A stretch of DNA of 64,000 nucleotides, taken from contig NC_067198.1 in the NCBI RefSeq assembly GCF_000699445.3, positions 39,841,523 through 39,905,522 on the forward strand, read 5' to 3'. The notes beneath the pieces were generated by a model. The model was not told where the DNA came from. It ran no database searches and was given only the letters and a program-made list of their open reading frames with translations. Positions within the stretch are counted from its first letter, which is position 1. Each line of letters starts with the position of its first letter. The stretch is from Schistosoma haematobium. Its lineage: Eukaryota; Platyhelminthes; Trematoda; Strigeidida; Schistosomatidae. Shown in pieces: positions 1 through 10,598 of the stretch. Position numbers and translations under genes: made by a program.

Positions 1-1110
1 ATTACATAATCTTCGGCCAAGAATTTGATCTAGCTAATTACATCAGTTCTTTCCCCTTACGATATTCATAGTGCGGCTGGCTTACAAACTCATTCTTGTG
101 AATAAGAATATACTGGTCAGTTCAACATATATCGAAGCTAATAAGTTTATCTCAGAACAAAAAACTGAGTTATATGTAGAATCTAAAAGTGAAACAAAGT
201 ATTTATCTATGATATATATTAAGAATGACAACATAAGCAATGCATTTTACGCACCACAGTTCGTAAAATGTCCAAGGAGTTCACACAATCAGGAAACAAC
301 TTCTTCTTCACATAGTTATAAAGGAATAACTTGTAAGAAACATACGATGACTATCTGTGTCAAATTCAACTGTAGCAAGCAACAGAATAAAATGAGAACT
401 ATACATTTTGAATATGGAAATTGTTACACTTAAATAAATATTCAGTGAATATACAAAAGAATAATTATGATTTGTTAATAATATTGAAAAAATACTGTTG
501 CGAGAATATACGAATTGAAAGTCACAGATTATGTAGATACTTAGAAACATCACAATACAATAAAATCAATGTTTCCGAAATGATTGATAATCTTCAGTTA
601 CTGAATTTTAATAAGTAATATAGTATAATACACAAAAAAAGAAACCGAACAAAAGTGAAACTGGTGCAATCTTCTTCAGGGAAGTAGTCGATTATTTCAG
701 ATAAAATTGAACATATTTAATTGATTAATTTCCTAGTGAAACTCGGAATAGTTTGCCTGGTGAAACTTTGAAATTGTTTAAATTTCAATCCCCGACATAA
801 TTTCTAAATTAAATGTCTTCCATATTCCCAAGACCTAATTCCTACAAAAATGTTCTTATAAATTAATATCAGTGATAGAATTTTACGTTCCATGATGTTT
901 TACAAAACCCATCGTTTCGTAACGTTCATCTATGAGTACAGAATAGGCTGAGAGTTTTACCGTAGTATAAATTAACCTTCATCGGTTTTGATTCTTCTAC
1001 ACATTTTGATATGACACCCCATCCTTCAACTAATCACTTCAATTATAGATTTACACTTAAAAGTTTGATTAACATTTAAATGTGTAATACGTTTTTTTCA
1101 ATTCATATAG

Positions 1111-1254
1111 GAAAGTGAATTCATGGAAATTCAAACAAATTTAAAAGATCATAAAAGTAAACTAAATGAAATCCAACTAAAATATGATACAGATATTGAA
1201 ACATTGAAGAGGAATCATGAAGTAGAAATTGAAAAGTTAAAAATTGATTTGAAA
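1111..1254 (+). CDS. Internal exon, coiled-coil segment
   Basis: The exon follows a pyrimidine-rich acceptor ending TATAG and ends at a GTTAGT donor. It holds exactly 48 codons (phase 0 to 0). The peptide is almost entirely Lys, Glu, Asp, Leu and Ile (for example LKRNHEVEIEKLKIDLK at its end) and fits a coiled coil. There is no domain signature. It joins in frame to 3095. It is too short to be conclusive alone; the consistent phases downstream raise confidence. Confidence 0.7.
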
Positions 1255-1317
1255 GTTAGTCGAATAGTTATTATTTTCATTTAATTATATTGTATATTGA
1301 TTATTTGAATTCTGTTG

Positions 1318-1630
1318 TAAGATAGTAACTCACTGATGACAATGGTGGAAGGTGGCGCAATTTCGTGGATCAGTTGAAGTTAGACATTAACATCGTTGAA
1401 TGCCGGTCAGCTCAGTGGTTTAGAGGTTAGGTGTTTGCGCGCGAGACCGACAGGTCCTGAGTTCTAATCTGGGAAGGTGGGATTATGGATGCGTACTGAT
1501 GAGGAGTCTTATACTAGGACGAAACGGCATTCAGTGCTTGCAGGTATTCCATGGTGGTCTAGCTTCAATTGACTCATGAATTCAACTATTAAATTAATAT
1601 AATATCCACAAAACTCTTCTCTGATCATAA
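1318..1630 (+). mobile_element. HHR-SINE-1 copy (tRNA-like SINE with decayed hammerhead)
   Basis: This carries the family layout: a leader (TGGATCAGTTGAAGTTAGAC), a tRNA-like A box (CAGCTCAGTGGTTTAGAGG), a B box (GAGTTCTAATC), the hammerhead block, then a tail (GGTCTAGCTTCAATTGACTC) ending near CCACAAAACTCTTCTCTGAT. The ribozyme core has lost C3 (ATGAGGA instead of CTGAGGA) and stem III is changed, so it should not cleave. It sits in the first intron of the coiled-coil gene. Confidence 0.85.
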
Positions 1631-1861
1631 CAAGACATTTGCCAACGAGAACTAATCAAAATCACGATCTCATGTGGGGAAATTCAAATAACTCACTTCA
1701 ATCTAAGCTGTGTATTGCTGGCATTGCTTAAAAAGATGGTTATAGTTTCTTTATACTTCATACACTTATTTATTTCTGTACACATGAATTGATGGTAACG
1801 ACTTAACATTTTTCAGAATTGTTTATCGTGTTAAAGTTTTCTAGGGCTTAATTGAATTGTA

Positions 1862-2037
1862 ATTTAATAGTTGAGATTCCACGGGGCGGGATCGTGGATG
1901 CTCACTGCTGAAGAGTCGCACAATAAGACAAAACGGCCGTTCGATGCTTCCAGGTTTTCCATAGTGGTCTAGCTTCAATTGACTAATGATCTCAACTATT
2001 GAAATTACTATAACATCCACAAAAACCCCTTTCTGAT
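1862..2037 (+). mobile_element. HHR-SINE-1, 5'-truncated copy
   Basis: The copy starts after the B box and keeps the hammerhead block and tail to CCACAAAAACCCCTTTCTGA. The core is CTGAAGA, but the GAAA strand reads GAC-AAAA (G12 lost), so the ribozyme is predicted inactive. Confidence 0.8.
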
Positions 2038-2268
2038 TTTAAATTGTAATTGTTTGATTAATTAATCATTTAGTAATTAAGAATTGGTTTGCTTTATATG
2101 GGTAATTTTGCAGCTAGTGTGTGCAACTTTGCATATTTAACTAGTTCGTCTAATCAGATTGACAGACATCATTAAATGGACAAATTTTATTCGTCAGTAA
2201 ATTCTTAAGCACAAAGAATAACTTAGAACGAGTTCTGTTAAAAGTTTCACTTAAGGATTTTAGTAATA

Positions 2269-2270
<2 letters not shown>

Positions 2271-2336
<66 letters not shown>
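2271..2336 (+). repeat. (TTAC)n microsatellite at LINE 3' end
   Basis: An uninterrupted TTAC (GTAA on the other strand) tract, directly continuous with the LINE 3' end. It is an expanded version of the short GTAA tail seen on the other copies of this LINE in the window. Confidence 0.95.
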
Positions 2337-2337
<1 letters not shown>

Positions 2338-2990
2338 GCCTGTTACTCCCAATGGAGCACAGGCCGCCGACCAGCATTCTCCAACCCACTCTGTCCTGGG
2401 CCTTCTTTTCTAATTCCATCAAATTCTTGTTCATTTTTCTCATGTCTATCTCCATTTACCGGCGTGATGTGTTCTTCGGTCGTCCTCTTTTCCTTCGGCC
2501 CTCAGGATTCCATGTGAGGGCTTGTCTTGTGACGCAGTTCGGTGCTTTCCTCAGTATGTGTCCTATCCACTTCCAGCGCTTCTTCCTGATTTCTTCCTCC
2601 GCTGGGATCTGGTTCGTTCTTTACCACAGTAGGTTGTTGATAACAGTGTTCGGCCAACGGATCTGAATTATTCTGCGTAGACAACTGTTAATAAACACCT
2701 GTGTCTTGTGGATGATGGCTTCCGTAGTCCTCCGGGTTTCCGATCTATACAGTAGAACTGTTTTGACATTTGTATTGAAAATCCTGACCTTGGTGTTGGT
2801 TGATAGTTGTTTTGGGTTGCAGATGTTCTTCAGTTGTAAATATACTGCTCTTGCTTTACCGATCGGCGCCTTCACATCTGCATCAGACCCACCATGTTCA
2901 TCAATGATGCTGCCCAAATATGTAAAGGTTTTTACATTTTCCAAATCTTCTCCATCAATTGTGACTGGATTGGTTTTAGGTAATCTTTAG
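2271..2990 (-). mobile_element. RTE-like LINE, 5'-truncated 3' end with (GTAA)n tail
   Basis: On the - strand this encodes the C-terminal region of a schistosome non-LTR reverse transcriptase: VKTFTYLGSIIDEHGG, then KTVLLYRSETRRTT, then [15 protein letters not shown] sequence. Frameshifts make it non-functional. It ends at GGAGTAACAGGCGTAAGTAA and continues as a tract of about 16 GTAA repeats (2271-2336), which look like the element's own 3' tail. Confidence 0.88.
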
Positions 2991-3094
2991 TTATACATTA
3001 TTCAATATACTGTAGGATATATGTATATGCGTATTTTCTGAAATGATTGTATTAACAATGCTTTATTTTTAATTCCCTATTGCTTAATAAATAG

Positions 3095-3388
3095 GGAAAT
3101 GAATCTTTGAACAATCAACTTAAGTGTTATATCAATACATTGGAAAATTGTATTTATAATTCAACACAACAGAAACAATTCTGTAATGAACAAATACAAA
3201 CTGATATATGCTTAAAACCAATAGGATCAAATGAAGAGAGTCAAAAATCAAACAATTTGAAAGATATTTCTTCTGAGCCTAAGGTCCCGTCGACTAACTT
3301 CCCGATTGTTAATATGAATAACAATTCGAATTTGAAATATTTAACGAGTGTTAATAAATCTACAGAGACTAGTCCTGCATATTTAGAT
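3095..3388 (+). CDS. Internal exon of the coiled-coil gene
   Basis: The exon runs from an acceptor ending AATAG to a GTAAGT donor and holds 98 codons, phase 0 to 0. It begins GNESLNNQLKCY, a short helical stretch with two Cys, and then becomes polar, low-complexity Asn/Ser/Pro/Lys sequence (ending STETSPAYLD), probably disordered. A LINE 3' end on the opposite strand lies just upstream in the intron. I recognise no family. Confidence 0.72.
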
Positions 3389-3454
3389 GTAAGTTACATG
3401 TTTATTTAATAAGTTATACTGTTAAAAATTGTACATATTTTAATGTTGTATTCG

Positions 3455-3545
3455 GTCGTCTGAGCTCAAAGGTTTAAGTTCAAAGCATTTCGTGGTCGTT
3501 CCGGTCAACATCATCAGCACTTCTCAGAGGACAAACAATACAATC
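3455..3545 (-). repeat. Dispersed repeat fragment related to 7240-7345
   Basis: The reverse complement carries GTGCTGATGATGTTGACCGG, which resembles GTGCTGATGATGTCGTTCAG at 7254. The two look like diverged copies of one dispersed schistosome repeat. Class unknown. Confidence 0.45.
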
Positions 3546-4844
3546 AAAAAACATCCATATGATCTATAAATCATCTCCATGATCCATATTTATTGTATTT
3601 ATTAAAATATTCACTTGTAGATAGATTTTTAAACAAAATGATGGCTCAGGTGAATTCTTTCAGTAGTGTTATGTCCTTTGAGAAAGATGGATTGATATCT
3701 AGGTTTTCATTATCATCCTGCCCAACATTTTCAGTGTCTAATTCATGTAAAAGTGAGCTTTCCAGTTATTTCACGAGTATTACATAAATTCATTCTGATG
3801 ACCTTATTTGTAGTCGGCCTCCTACATAGATTTTATTGTCCTTATTCACCAATCTACTGACGCTGACTATCTTTGCTGGTCGACCTCTAGTTTTGGATTG
3901 GAGAAACTCTAAGAATGTTATGAGATTTCTAGTAGGTTGACATTTAGAATAGTTAGCAATCCATAGATACAAAGACATAGATTCAATCTATGAACCTTTA
4001 CGGAAGAGGCTTATCAGTCACAAGGACAGAGATTGACCAACAAAGACAATCAACGAGAACACAAGTACAAATAAAGCTAACAAAAACTACAAATACAGCC
4101 GATTACAACAAAAATGTTATCAGAATAAACTAATACAACACCTATAGAACGACTAGAAAGCCCACTTCTATATTTAGTAGGCACTGAATATGTTAGGCAG
4201 AATGATAATATAACATCATCAGACCAGATCACTGTCAAGTAATGTTAAATTTGGAAATGTACTAATGTAAGTTCATGAGTAATTAGTAAAACCAAAGGAC
4301 TGGAAGAAAAAGTGGTGTAATATTTAAAGTAAATGAATCTTTCTTTCATAATGTATTGATTTACAGTCCCATATAAATACTAATGATAATCATTTTTCTC
4401 AAATAATTAAATCATATTCACTATTTAACGCTAGCAAGATTTTGTTCATATAAACTGAAAGAACCGACTGTGTATCTCAGACAAATAACATTTTGGCTGG
4501 TTATTTTTTCTTAAAATAGTTTTCGTTTCAGGTTTAAAGATTATAACTTGTTCTAAACAATGGTTGGCAATCATATCTATAATATGCATTTGTTACCTAT
4601 GATACATCATTGCTAAGCTAATAAATAAATTAGTTTGTAAAAAAGATTATAGTCATTTTTATTTTTAGAATATAATATTTATTCAATCCTGATTGTTATA
4701 TACAACGACGCGAGTCAAAATCAAGCGAAAATATTACCTTATTTTCTAATCAATCTTGAACAGCTAAAAACTAAAAGTGATAGCCTTTCGGTTTAGTTTT
4801 CCATTCTATAAATCATTAGGCATGTATAAGAAATTGACAAGATG

Positions 4845-5190
4845 AATATCCTGGAGTTCTAGTGAGAAGCGGTGACCAGTGGAGTTCAACCAGGTCTGTT
4901 GTGAGATATCAGCTCACTGATGACATTGACGTACGATGGAGCGATTTCGTGAATTAGTTAAAGTTAGACATTAACACCGTTGGATGCCAGCCAGCTCAGT
5001 GGTCTAGAAGTTAAGCGTTTGCGCACGAGACTGATAGATTCTTCATTTGAATCTGGCGAGGCTAGATCATAGATGCGCACTGCTGAGGAGTCTTATACTA
5101 GGACGAAACGGTCGTCTAGTGCTTACAGGTTTTTCCTTGACGGTCTAGCTTCAATTGGCTCACGATCTCAACTATTAAAGTTATAATAAT
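4845..5190 (+). mobile_element. HHR-SINE-1, near full-length copy with intact hammerhead core
   Basis: This copy has the complete family layout, from the leader (CTAGTGAGAAGCGGTGACCA) through the tRNA-like block (CAGCTCAGTGGTCTAGAAG) and hammerhead to the tail. It lies in sense orientation in the intron before the 5211 exon and ends about 20 bases before that exon. Its ribozyme is annotated separately. Confidence 0.88.
5077..5122 (+). ncRNA. Type I hammerhead ribozyme, core intact
   Basis: Stem I is GCACTG (5077-5082) with TAGTGC (5117-5122). The core is CTGAGGA (5083-5089). Stem II is closed by GTC (5090-5092) and GAC (5102-5104), followed by GAAA (5105-5108). A minimal stem III (C-G with loop GGTC) leads to the cleavage triplet GTC at 5114-5116. 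All invariant positions are present; position 7 is G, which is a tolerant site. Predicted cleavage lies after 5116, about 95 bases before an exon. Cleavage itself is inferred, not shown. Confidence 0.75.
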
Positions 5191-5210
5191 TGTTATTTGT
5201 TATTTTCTAG

Positions 5211-5548
5211 TCAATTATGAATAATAAAAATGTACAATTGTCAAAACATAAAGATTATCAACAGCTTATTGATAATTATGAAAATAAATTATCACATTTA
5301 CACTTTTGTTTACATCAATTACATCATGATTATGATTCATTAATTCATTTATTTAATAATACTATTTATGGAATAATTAAATTTGGTAATCGAGAATGTA
5401 ATCGTTTTAGTAAATTATTAAATATATCTAATCAAGAAATTGAAATTCCTTCATCATTATTACATTTAAAATTATTTCATCCATTGAAAACATTGAATCA
5501 AAATGGAAGAATTTCAAATTTAACTGAGAATACTTTAATTATCAAGAG
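5211..5548 (+). CDS. Internal exon of the coiled-coil gene (helical His/Leu-rich region)
   Basis: The acceptor ends TTTTCTAG and the donor is AG|GTAATT. The exon holds 112 codons plus two bases (phase 0 to 2). The peptide starts SIMNNKNVQLSKHKDY and continues as a helical stretch rich in Leu, His and Tyr (YENKLSHLHFCLHQLHHDY), then a more globular part. An HHR-SINE-1 copy ends only about 20 bases before the acceptor, so its tail lies in the branch-point and polypyrimidine region. The last two bases complete a Ser codon with the first base of the 8731 exon. Confidence 0.8.
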
Positions 5549-5624
5549 GTAATTATTATTATTGTTACTTTTTCTATTTTGAGTTCAAAGGGTCCTTTTT
5601 TTATTCTTAAAACTATTGCAACTA

Positions 5625-5870
5625 GAAATTGTTGGATGCCAGCTCAGTGATCTAGAGTATAAGCGTTCGAGCACGAGATCGGTAGGCCCTGGGTTCGAAT
5701 CCCGTGAGCGGGATCGTGGATGCGCACTACTGAGAAGTTCCCTAATAGAACGAAACGGCCATCCAGTGATTCCAGGTTTTTTAATCGTTGTCTATGATCA
5801 ATCGATTCATGATCTTAATCAAAAACTTAATAATCTCCACAACCCCATACTGATAAAAATTGTTAGAAGC
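5625..5870 (+). mobile_element. HHR-SINE-1, variant subfamily with a different tail
   Basis: A tRNA-like block with an excellent B box (GGGTTCGAATCCC) is followed by the hammerhead block and a variant tail (GATCAATCGATTCATGATCT then AATCAAAAACTTAATAATCT) shared with copies at 12875, 17810, 28785 and 47773. The core reads CTGAGAA, so G8 is lost and the ribozyme should be dead. Confidence 0.82.
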
Positions 5871-6439
5871 TCTCAAAAATTCTTTGGTAAAGTCTCCAGA
5901 ATCAGGAAGAAGGTTAAAAATGTTTCTCTTAATCAGAATAAACTAGAAACACTCCAGAAGCATCCAGCAAAACTACGGGTTATGTAACACAATTTGATCG
6001 AATAATTATGTACTTTGTCAATAAATTTGATGTAATTTTAAAAGTATCTAGAAGGTCAAGGCCACTTCTTTAACCAATAAACAAGCTTGTTTTTTGTACG
6101 CAAATTAAAGTATATTATTAATTATTCGTGCAGTTTATTCGTTAAACAATAAGACTGTTTTACAGAATAGATGTATTGTGTCAAGTAGTAGAAAACGAAA
6201 TATGGTTTTTGTTTTGTTTTAGAGCTCATCATAGGAATGTAACTGTATCCCACTCCTGACTAGTATATTGAAACTAAAACCTAGTAGCTCACTCTCAAAA
6301 TGTTAGCTCATAATTCACTGAACTACTGAGTCCATATACCTATTTAATAGTTCATCCTGCATGATATTTCTTATCAAAATTCAATCTTGAATATTGTCAA
6401 CAAAATAATCCAAACTTTCTAACAAATAAGACTTATTAG

Positions 6440-6600
6440 TTGAATTCATGAGTCAATTGAAGCTAGATCATCATGGGAAACCTGGAAGCACTGGACGAGC
6501 GTTTCTTCCTAGTATGGGACTCCTCGGAAGTGCGCATCCATGATCCCACTTCGCCAGATACGAACCCAGTACCTATCAGTCTTGCGCGCGACTTTGTTCT
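6440..6600 (-). mobile_element. HHR-SINE-1, truncated copy
   Basis: The tail, hammerhead block and B-box region are present on the - strand. The core reads CCGAGGA and stem II is broken, so it is inactive. The copy stops inside the tRNA-like part. Confidence 0.78.
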
Positions 6601-7089
6601 AGTTCAAAACTAATATTTTAATTGAATGATTTGTAGAATTTATTTAAATTTGATAATAATTTCGTCATGAACTGCTATCAGCTGAAAAATAATTGAAAAT
6701 ACAATAAGCTACTTGTTTCATAGGCAGTATAGACCATTGAGTTTATACTATATGGTTTTCCTTTTCACTAACAGCTAACTTATGATATATTTTTATGATA
6801 TCAATGATAGCTACTTTAGTTCTGAAGTGATTAAAGTCCAATCAGTAATAATTTTTTATCAGAACTTTGAGAAATGCAGTTCACAACTACTTACCATTGA
6901 ACAAATAATAATTGTTGATTTATATGGGTTAAAGATCTTAGTTTATTTCTAAACTAGTACTCCTGAAAGTTCAAAATAGGCTAGAAAGAAACACAATAAA
7001 AACACCAGAAATTTAGACAATTATTCTGTTCTAGTTTGAAATTTGTCAGAAATTTCGAGACCTAAAATCCCTGAATTCAAACAAGTATA

Positions 7090-7345
7090 GAATTAAGCGT
7101 GTGCACTGCTGCACCAATGGGAGACACAACCAAAACAAAGAAGTAAACAATGATAAATTTAAGGTCAACAAGAACCAATCAACATCGAGGTGCACAGAAC
7201 AAGCTGTGAAACACATATGGAGAAATTCGAACACTTCACTTCTATCTGAAGTTTGTGCTGATGATGTCGTTCAGAAGAACGATGAAAGCTCCACGACCAA
7301 ACCATCCAGCTCAGAGAACAAAACTCCACCAAAAGTGTATATGTG
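7090..7345 (+). repeat. Dispersed repeat, class unknown
   Basis: A stretch of higher GC than its surroundings, with an open frame of about 100 codons that matches no family I know. Part of it (AACGATGAAAGCTCCACGAC) resembles the inverted fragment at 3455-3545. I read it as a repeat rather than an exon, because it is flanked by intron and lacks convincing splice sites. Confidence 0.4.
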
Positions 7346-8321
7346 TTTTAACTTTATCACGGATTCATCAATAATGTACATTCGATACCTTAAAGTTGAT
7401 AGAACAATTGACCGTTTTGTTTAGTAGGTAGTGCATTAAGTTTAGGCTCCATTTAGTCTAAATCTAATAATCTGCCTGTCTAATTCTAATCAACTAGTGA
7501 TTGCTACGGGTGACCACTTCAACTTGAACATCGTTAACTAACATTATAATAAGCGTTCACGAGGATATATTAATTTTATCTTAGTCAGCCAGTCAGTCAT
7601 AAATAAGCTGAAGACAATATGATTCGAAAAGTTTGTATGAATTAGTAGAATTAATAAGCATAAGATAATTTTGAAACTCGGTATTTGATTGAAGATCGAG
7701 AAGTAAATGGATCCGTGCCACTGTGAAGAATCCTGATCATTTCCATCTTAAATAGTTTTGTTATTACTTTTAAATATTTTAAATATCTAAATGGCTAGAC
7801 TATTCTTACGTAATTAGAACGGGAATAAGGATATATTAATTTCTTATTAATTTATTTCGAACTTATAAATTTTAGTTATGTCTGTTATTAATTATGTATA
7901 ATTCTAAGGTTGTATTAGTTACAAATTGATCTTAAGTGGAGTACTATTTAAAAACAAGGAAGAACTGAACAACTGTCTCATCCTTGTGTGAGACATTTGA
8001 ACAGTACAACACACGACTCGTGGTGAACGCTTAACCACTGGAATTATAAATATAATCAGTATGTATTCAAGCACGAAGATGATCCAATCTCACTAATGAC
8101 GACTACTTCACTTCCACTATATCCACAGAACTTCTTCAACTAAGTATTCATTTCGCTGACCCAGTTTAGACAATCACTGAAAACCTGGTATCACTAGTTA
8201 ACTGTTTGGTCCTGGTATAAAACTTCTTAATAGTACTTATTCACGGTACCACCAAAGATTGTAGTTGATTCATGATCTCAATAACATTCAACAACCTCCA
8301 TAAACTGGTAAATACATATTT

Positions 8322-8659
8322 CAATGGTTAAGATCATGAGTCAGTTGGAGCTAGACCACCATGGAAAAGCTGGAAGCACTGGGCGGCCGTTTCGTCCTAT
8401 TGTGAGACTCCTCAGCAGTGCACACCCACGACCTCGCCGACTCAGTGGTCTAGTGGTTAAGTGCTCGCGCGAAAAACCAGTAAGCCCTGGGTTCGAATCC
8501 CACAAGGAGCGAGGTCGTAGATTTGCACTTCTGAGGAGTCTCATACTAGGACGAAACGGCCGTCCAGTGCTTCCAAGTTTTCCATGATGGTCTAACTTCA
8601 ACTGACTCATGATCTTAACCATCGAAATTACTATAATATCCACAACAACCATCTGATAT
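8322..8659. mobile_element. HHR-SINE-1 inverted composite with 13-bp target duplication
   Basis: A - strand copy (8322-8437: tail and hammerhead) abuts a + strand copy (8438-8659: A box, B box GGGTTCGAATCCC, hammerhead, tail). Their 5' ends meet and both 3' ends point outwards. TAAATACATATTT occurs exactly at 8309-8321 and again at 8660-8672, so the pair was inserted as one unit. The - copy's ribozyme has GCC in place of the GTC cleavage triplet; the + copy's core is intact. Confidence 0.88.
8525..8570 (+). ncRNA. Type I hammerhead ribozyme, core intact with one stem I mismatch
   Basis: Core CTGAGGA (8531-8537), GTC...GAC stem II, GAAA and cleavage triplet GTC (8562-8564) are all present. 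Stem I (GCACTT with CAGTGC) has a U/C mismatch next to the core, so activity may be weak. It lies in sense orientation 160 bases before the 8731 exon. Confidence 0.55.
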
Positions 8660-8730
8660 TAAATACATATTTGTTGATTATTACATCATTTAAAATTTAT
8701 CTTATTTGTATTATTTTAATTCATTTTCAG

Positions 8731-8947
8731 TTGGATAAATCCATTGATAGATGTAATTGGTAAATTATCAGCATATTGTATAAGAATATGTGATTTAATT
8801 GAATCACAACAAGATCATTTAGAATGGCAATCAGAAAATGTTAATGAACTTCGTGATATAACTAGAAAACAAATTGAAATGCAAAATAAGCAATTAATAA
8901 AAACACGTAAAGCTAATTTGAATCGTTTAAGAAGTTGTTTAAAACAA
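8731..8947 (+). CDS. Internal exon of the coiled-coil gene (conserved-looking helical core)
   Basis: The exon follows a strong TTTTCAG acceptor. One base completes the previous codon, then 72 codons follow to a GTTAGT donor. The peptide starts WINPLIDVIGKLSAYC and continues as an amphipathic helix (WQSENVNELRDITRKQ, then a basic Lys/Arg-rich helix ending LRSCLKQ). This is the most protein-like segment of the gene and the best query for a homology search. A MITE begins about 26 bases after the donor. Confidence 0.82.
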
Positions 8948-8972
8948 GTTAGTTTGTACACTTTTAATATTT

Positions 8973-9248
8973 ATGAGACTGTAATTTATGGACGACCTAT
9001 GAGTGACGCTAAACTGACCTTCTGAATGTCCATCTACTAACTAGGACTTAATGAGAGTTGTAAACTAAGGTGAAGAATTCGAATTATGATTTACAGTCGA
9101 TGATTAAGGTTAGGAATTAGATTTCGGATTTTCATCATGAACTGACATTAGCTATAATGCTGAAACTCTATATAGTCAAATGAATGAGTGAGTTTTGCTC
9201 CAAAATCTGAGACTTGTCATCCTACATCTAAATGATTATAGTCTCGCC
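8973..9248 (+). mobile_element. Merlin-like MITE copy
   Basis: It begins GAGACTGTAATTTATGGACG and ends GATTATAGTCTCGCC, imperfect terminal inverted repeats shared with three other copies. The interior (CCTATGAGTGACGCTAAACT; TTAGATTTCGGATTTTCATC) is collinear with them. No coding capacity. It starts just after an exon donor. Confidence 0.75.
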
Positions 9249-10409
9249 ATAAATATTTTATTTTATAATAATAAAAAACCATTTTCTTAGGACTGTTGAA
9301 ACATTTTATATCTCATTGGTTTTGTGCTATATTCAATGAGATTCGTATGCTTTACGTATACTCTTTGCTTTGTTATAATTTTGTTTACTATGGACTAGAA
9401 TAATTAGGACTTGGAAAGTTGCATGAACTTCCTTCTTCCCTCTAATTAGTTAGTTAAACAGTATTCTTAATATTTGATTCGCCCTTCTTAACTGTTTCTT
9501 ACATTTAGATTCCCATTAGAGATTAAATTAGTTTCTGTTTTTTTTTCTTTCTCAACTCGTTACTACCTCTTTTCTCTATAGTGATGTGATTGTGACAGTC
9601 TAAACAGATATATCTTAAAGCCAAGTTGAACGTATATGACAGATTGATCACTTGTCATAAGATCAAGAGTTCATAGGTTCGACACTTAAATACATGGTCG
9701 TATACACCTGTGTATTACAAGATATATGTTAATTTAGATGATGTATAAATTGTTTTCAATTCAAAAAATGACTTTCACGATTACTTGATACTAGCTAAAA
9801 GAAGTATGACTGAAAAATTGTGATGGCTTTGCTTCGTTAATCAATCACCCTTGTAACCGTTATAATATAAATCTCAACGGTGTTTATAATCAGAAGACCA
9901 TAAGAAACGGCAACTACAGTTTATTAGCGGATAGCACGAATCACAAAGCTATAAGCACACCGAACGAATTTAGATCAGAGAGATGAATATGTATATGCGA
10001 GCAAGTACAGACGCAAATTTATAGTCAAATCGAATCAACGTGCAATGAGGCAAGACAAAGGCTATTAATAGGAATCGAGCACATATAAACATGCGAAGTA
10101 GGATGAATTATCGAGTGATATTTAAGTAATCAACATTTTAGCTCAAATTTGTTATGTGTTCTAATGATCATAACGGTACAGAGAAATATGCGAATTGTTA
10201 CTGTCCAAATAACATTATCTGTTAAGTAAGTTTAATAGAAGGGCCTAACCAAAATGAACCATAATCGAAATTGATTGTAGGATAGTTACTATCATCTCAA
10301 TAGATTAAGGACCTGATAAATACTTCATAATACTCATATTTTAATAAATATTCAAAGTAAAATTCAATTGTTCTTTTGTTTTTTAATTTTACCCTCTATT
10401 TCTATTAAG

Positions 10410-10549
10410 AACCAGCATAATCCTTCATTAAATGAAGTAAATAGTATTTTATCAAAGGATCATTCGGATTCACATCCTATGGTATACACTAATGGTAATT
10501 CAGATAAAAATATTGGATCAAAACTTGATTATAATATGTCTACATTAAA
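10410..10549 (+). CDS. Internal exon of the coiled-coil gene (polar linker)
   Basis: The exon follows a TATTAAG acceptor preceded by a long T/C tract and ends AA|GTTAGT (phase 0 to 2). Its 46 codons encode a polar, probably unstructured peptide (NQHNPSLNEVNSILSKD, then Asn/Ser/Asp-rich). It joins in frame to 13523, where one A completes a Lys codon. Function unknown. Confidence 0.7.
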
Positions 10550-10598
10550 GTTAGTATAAATTTCAATAATTTCCATTGAAATTTTATAATTTTTTTAA

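Noticed and set aside
71..618. Two overlapping open frames (120 and 65 codons) near the left edge, possibly a further exon upstream of 1111
   Set aside because: They are in different frames. The best acceptor (TATTCAG at about 444) and donor (GTAATA at about 616) leave a phase that does not fit the 1111 exon, and the peptide has no recognisable motif.
2352..2990. Open frames on the + strand across the LINE
   Set aside because: Antisense shadows of the reverse-transcriptase frame, whose conserved blocks read on the - strand.
5690..5705. True tRNA gene suggested by GGGTTCGAATCCC and similar B boxes (also at 8490, 12990)
   Set aside because: No acceptor-stem pairing around the boxes, and each lies at the fixed place inside a SINE copy, followed by the hammerhead block.
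8324..8652. Two overlapping frames of 87 and 103 codons on opposite strands
   Set aside because: They come from the inverted SINE pair; the predicted peptides are translations of the ribozyme and tRNA-like segments.
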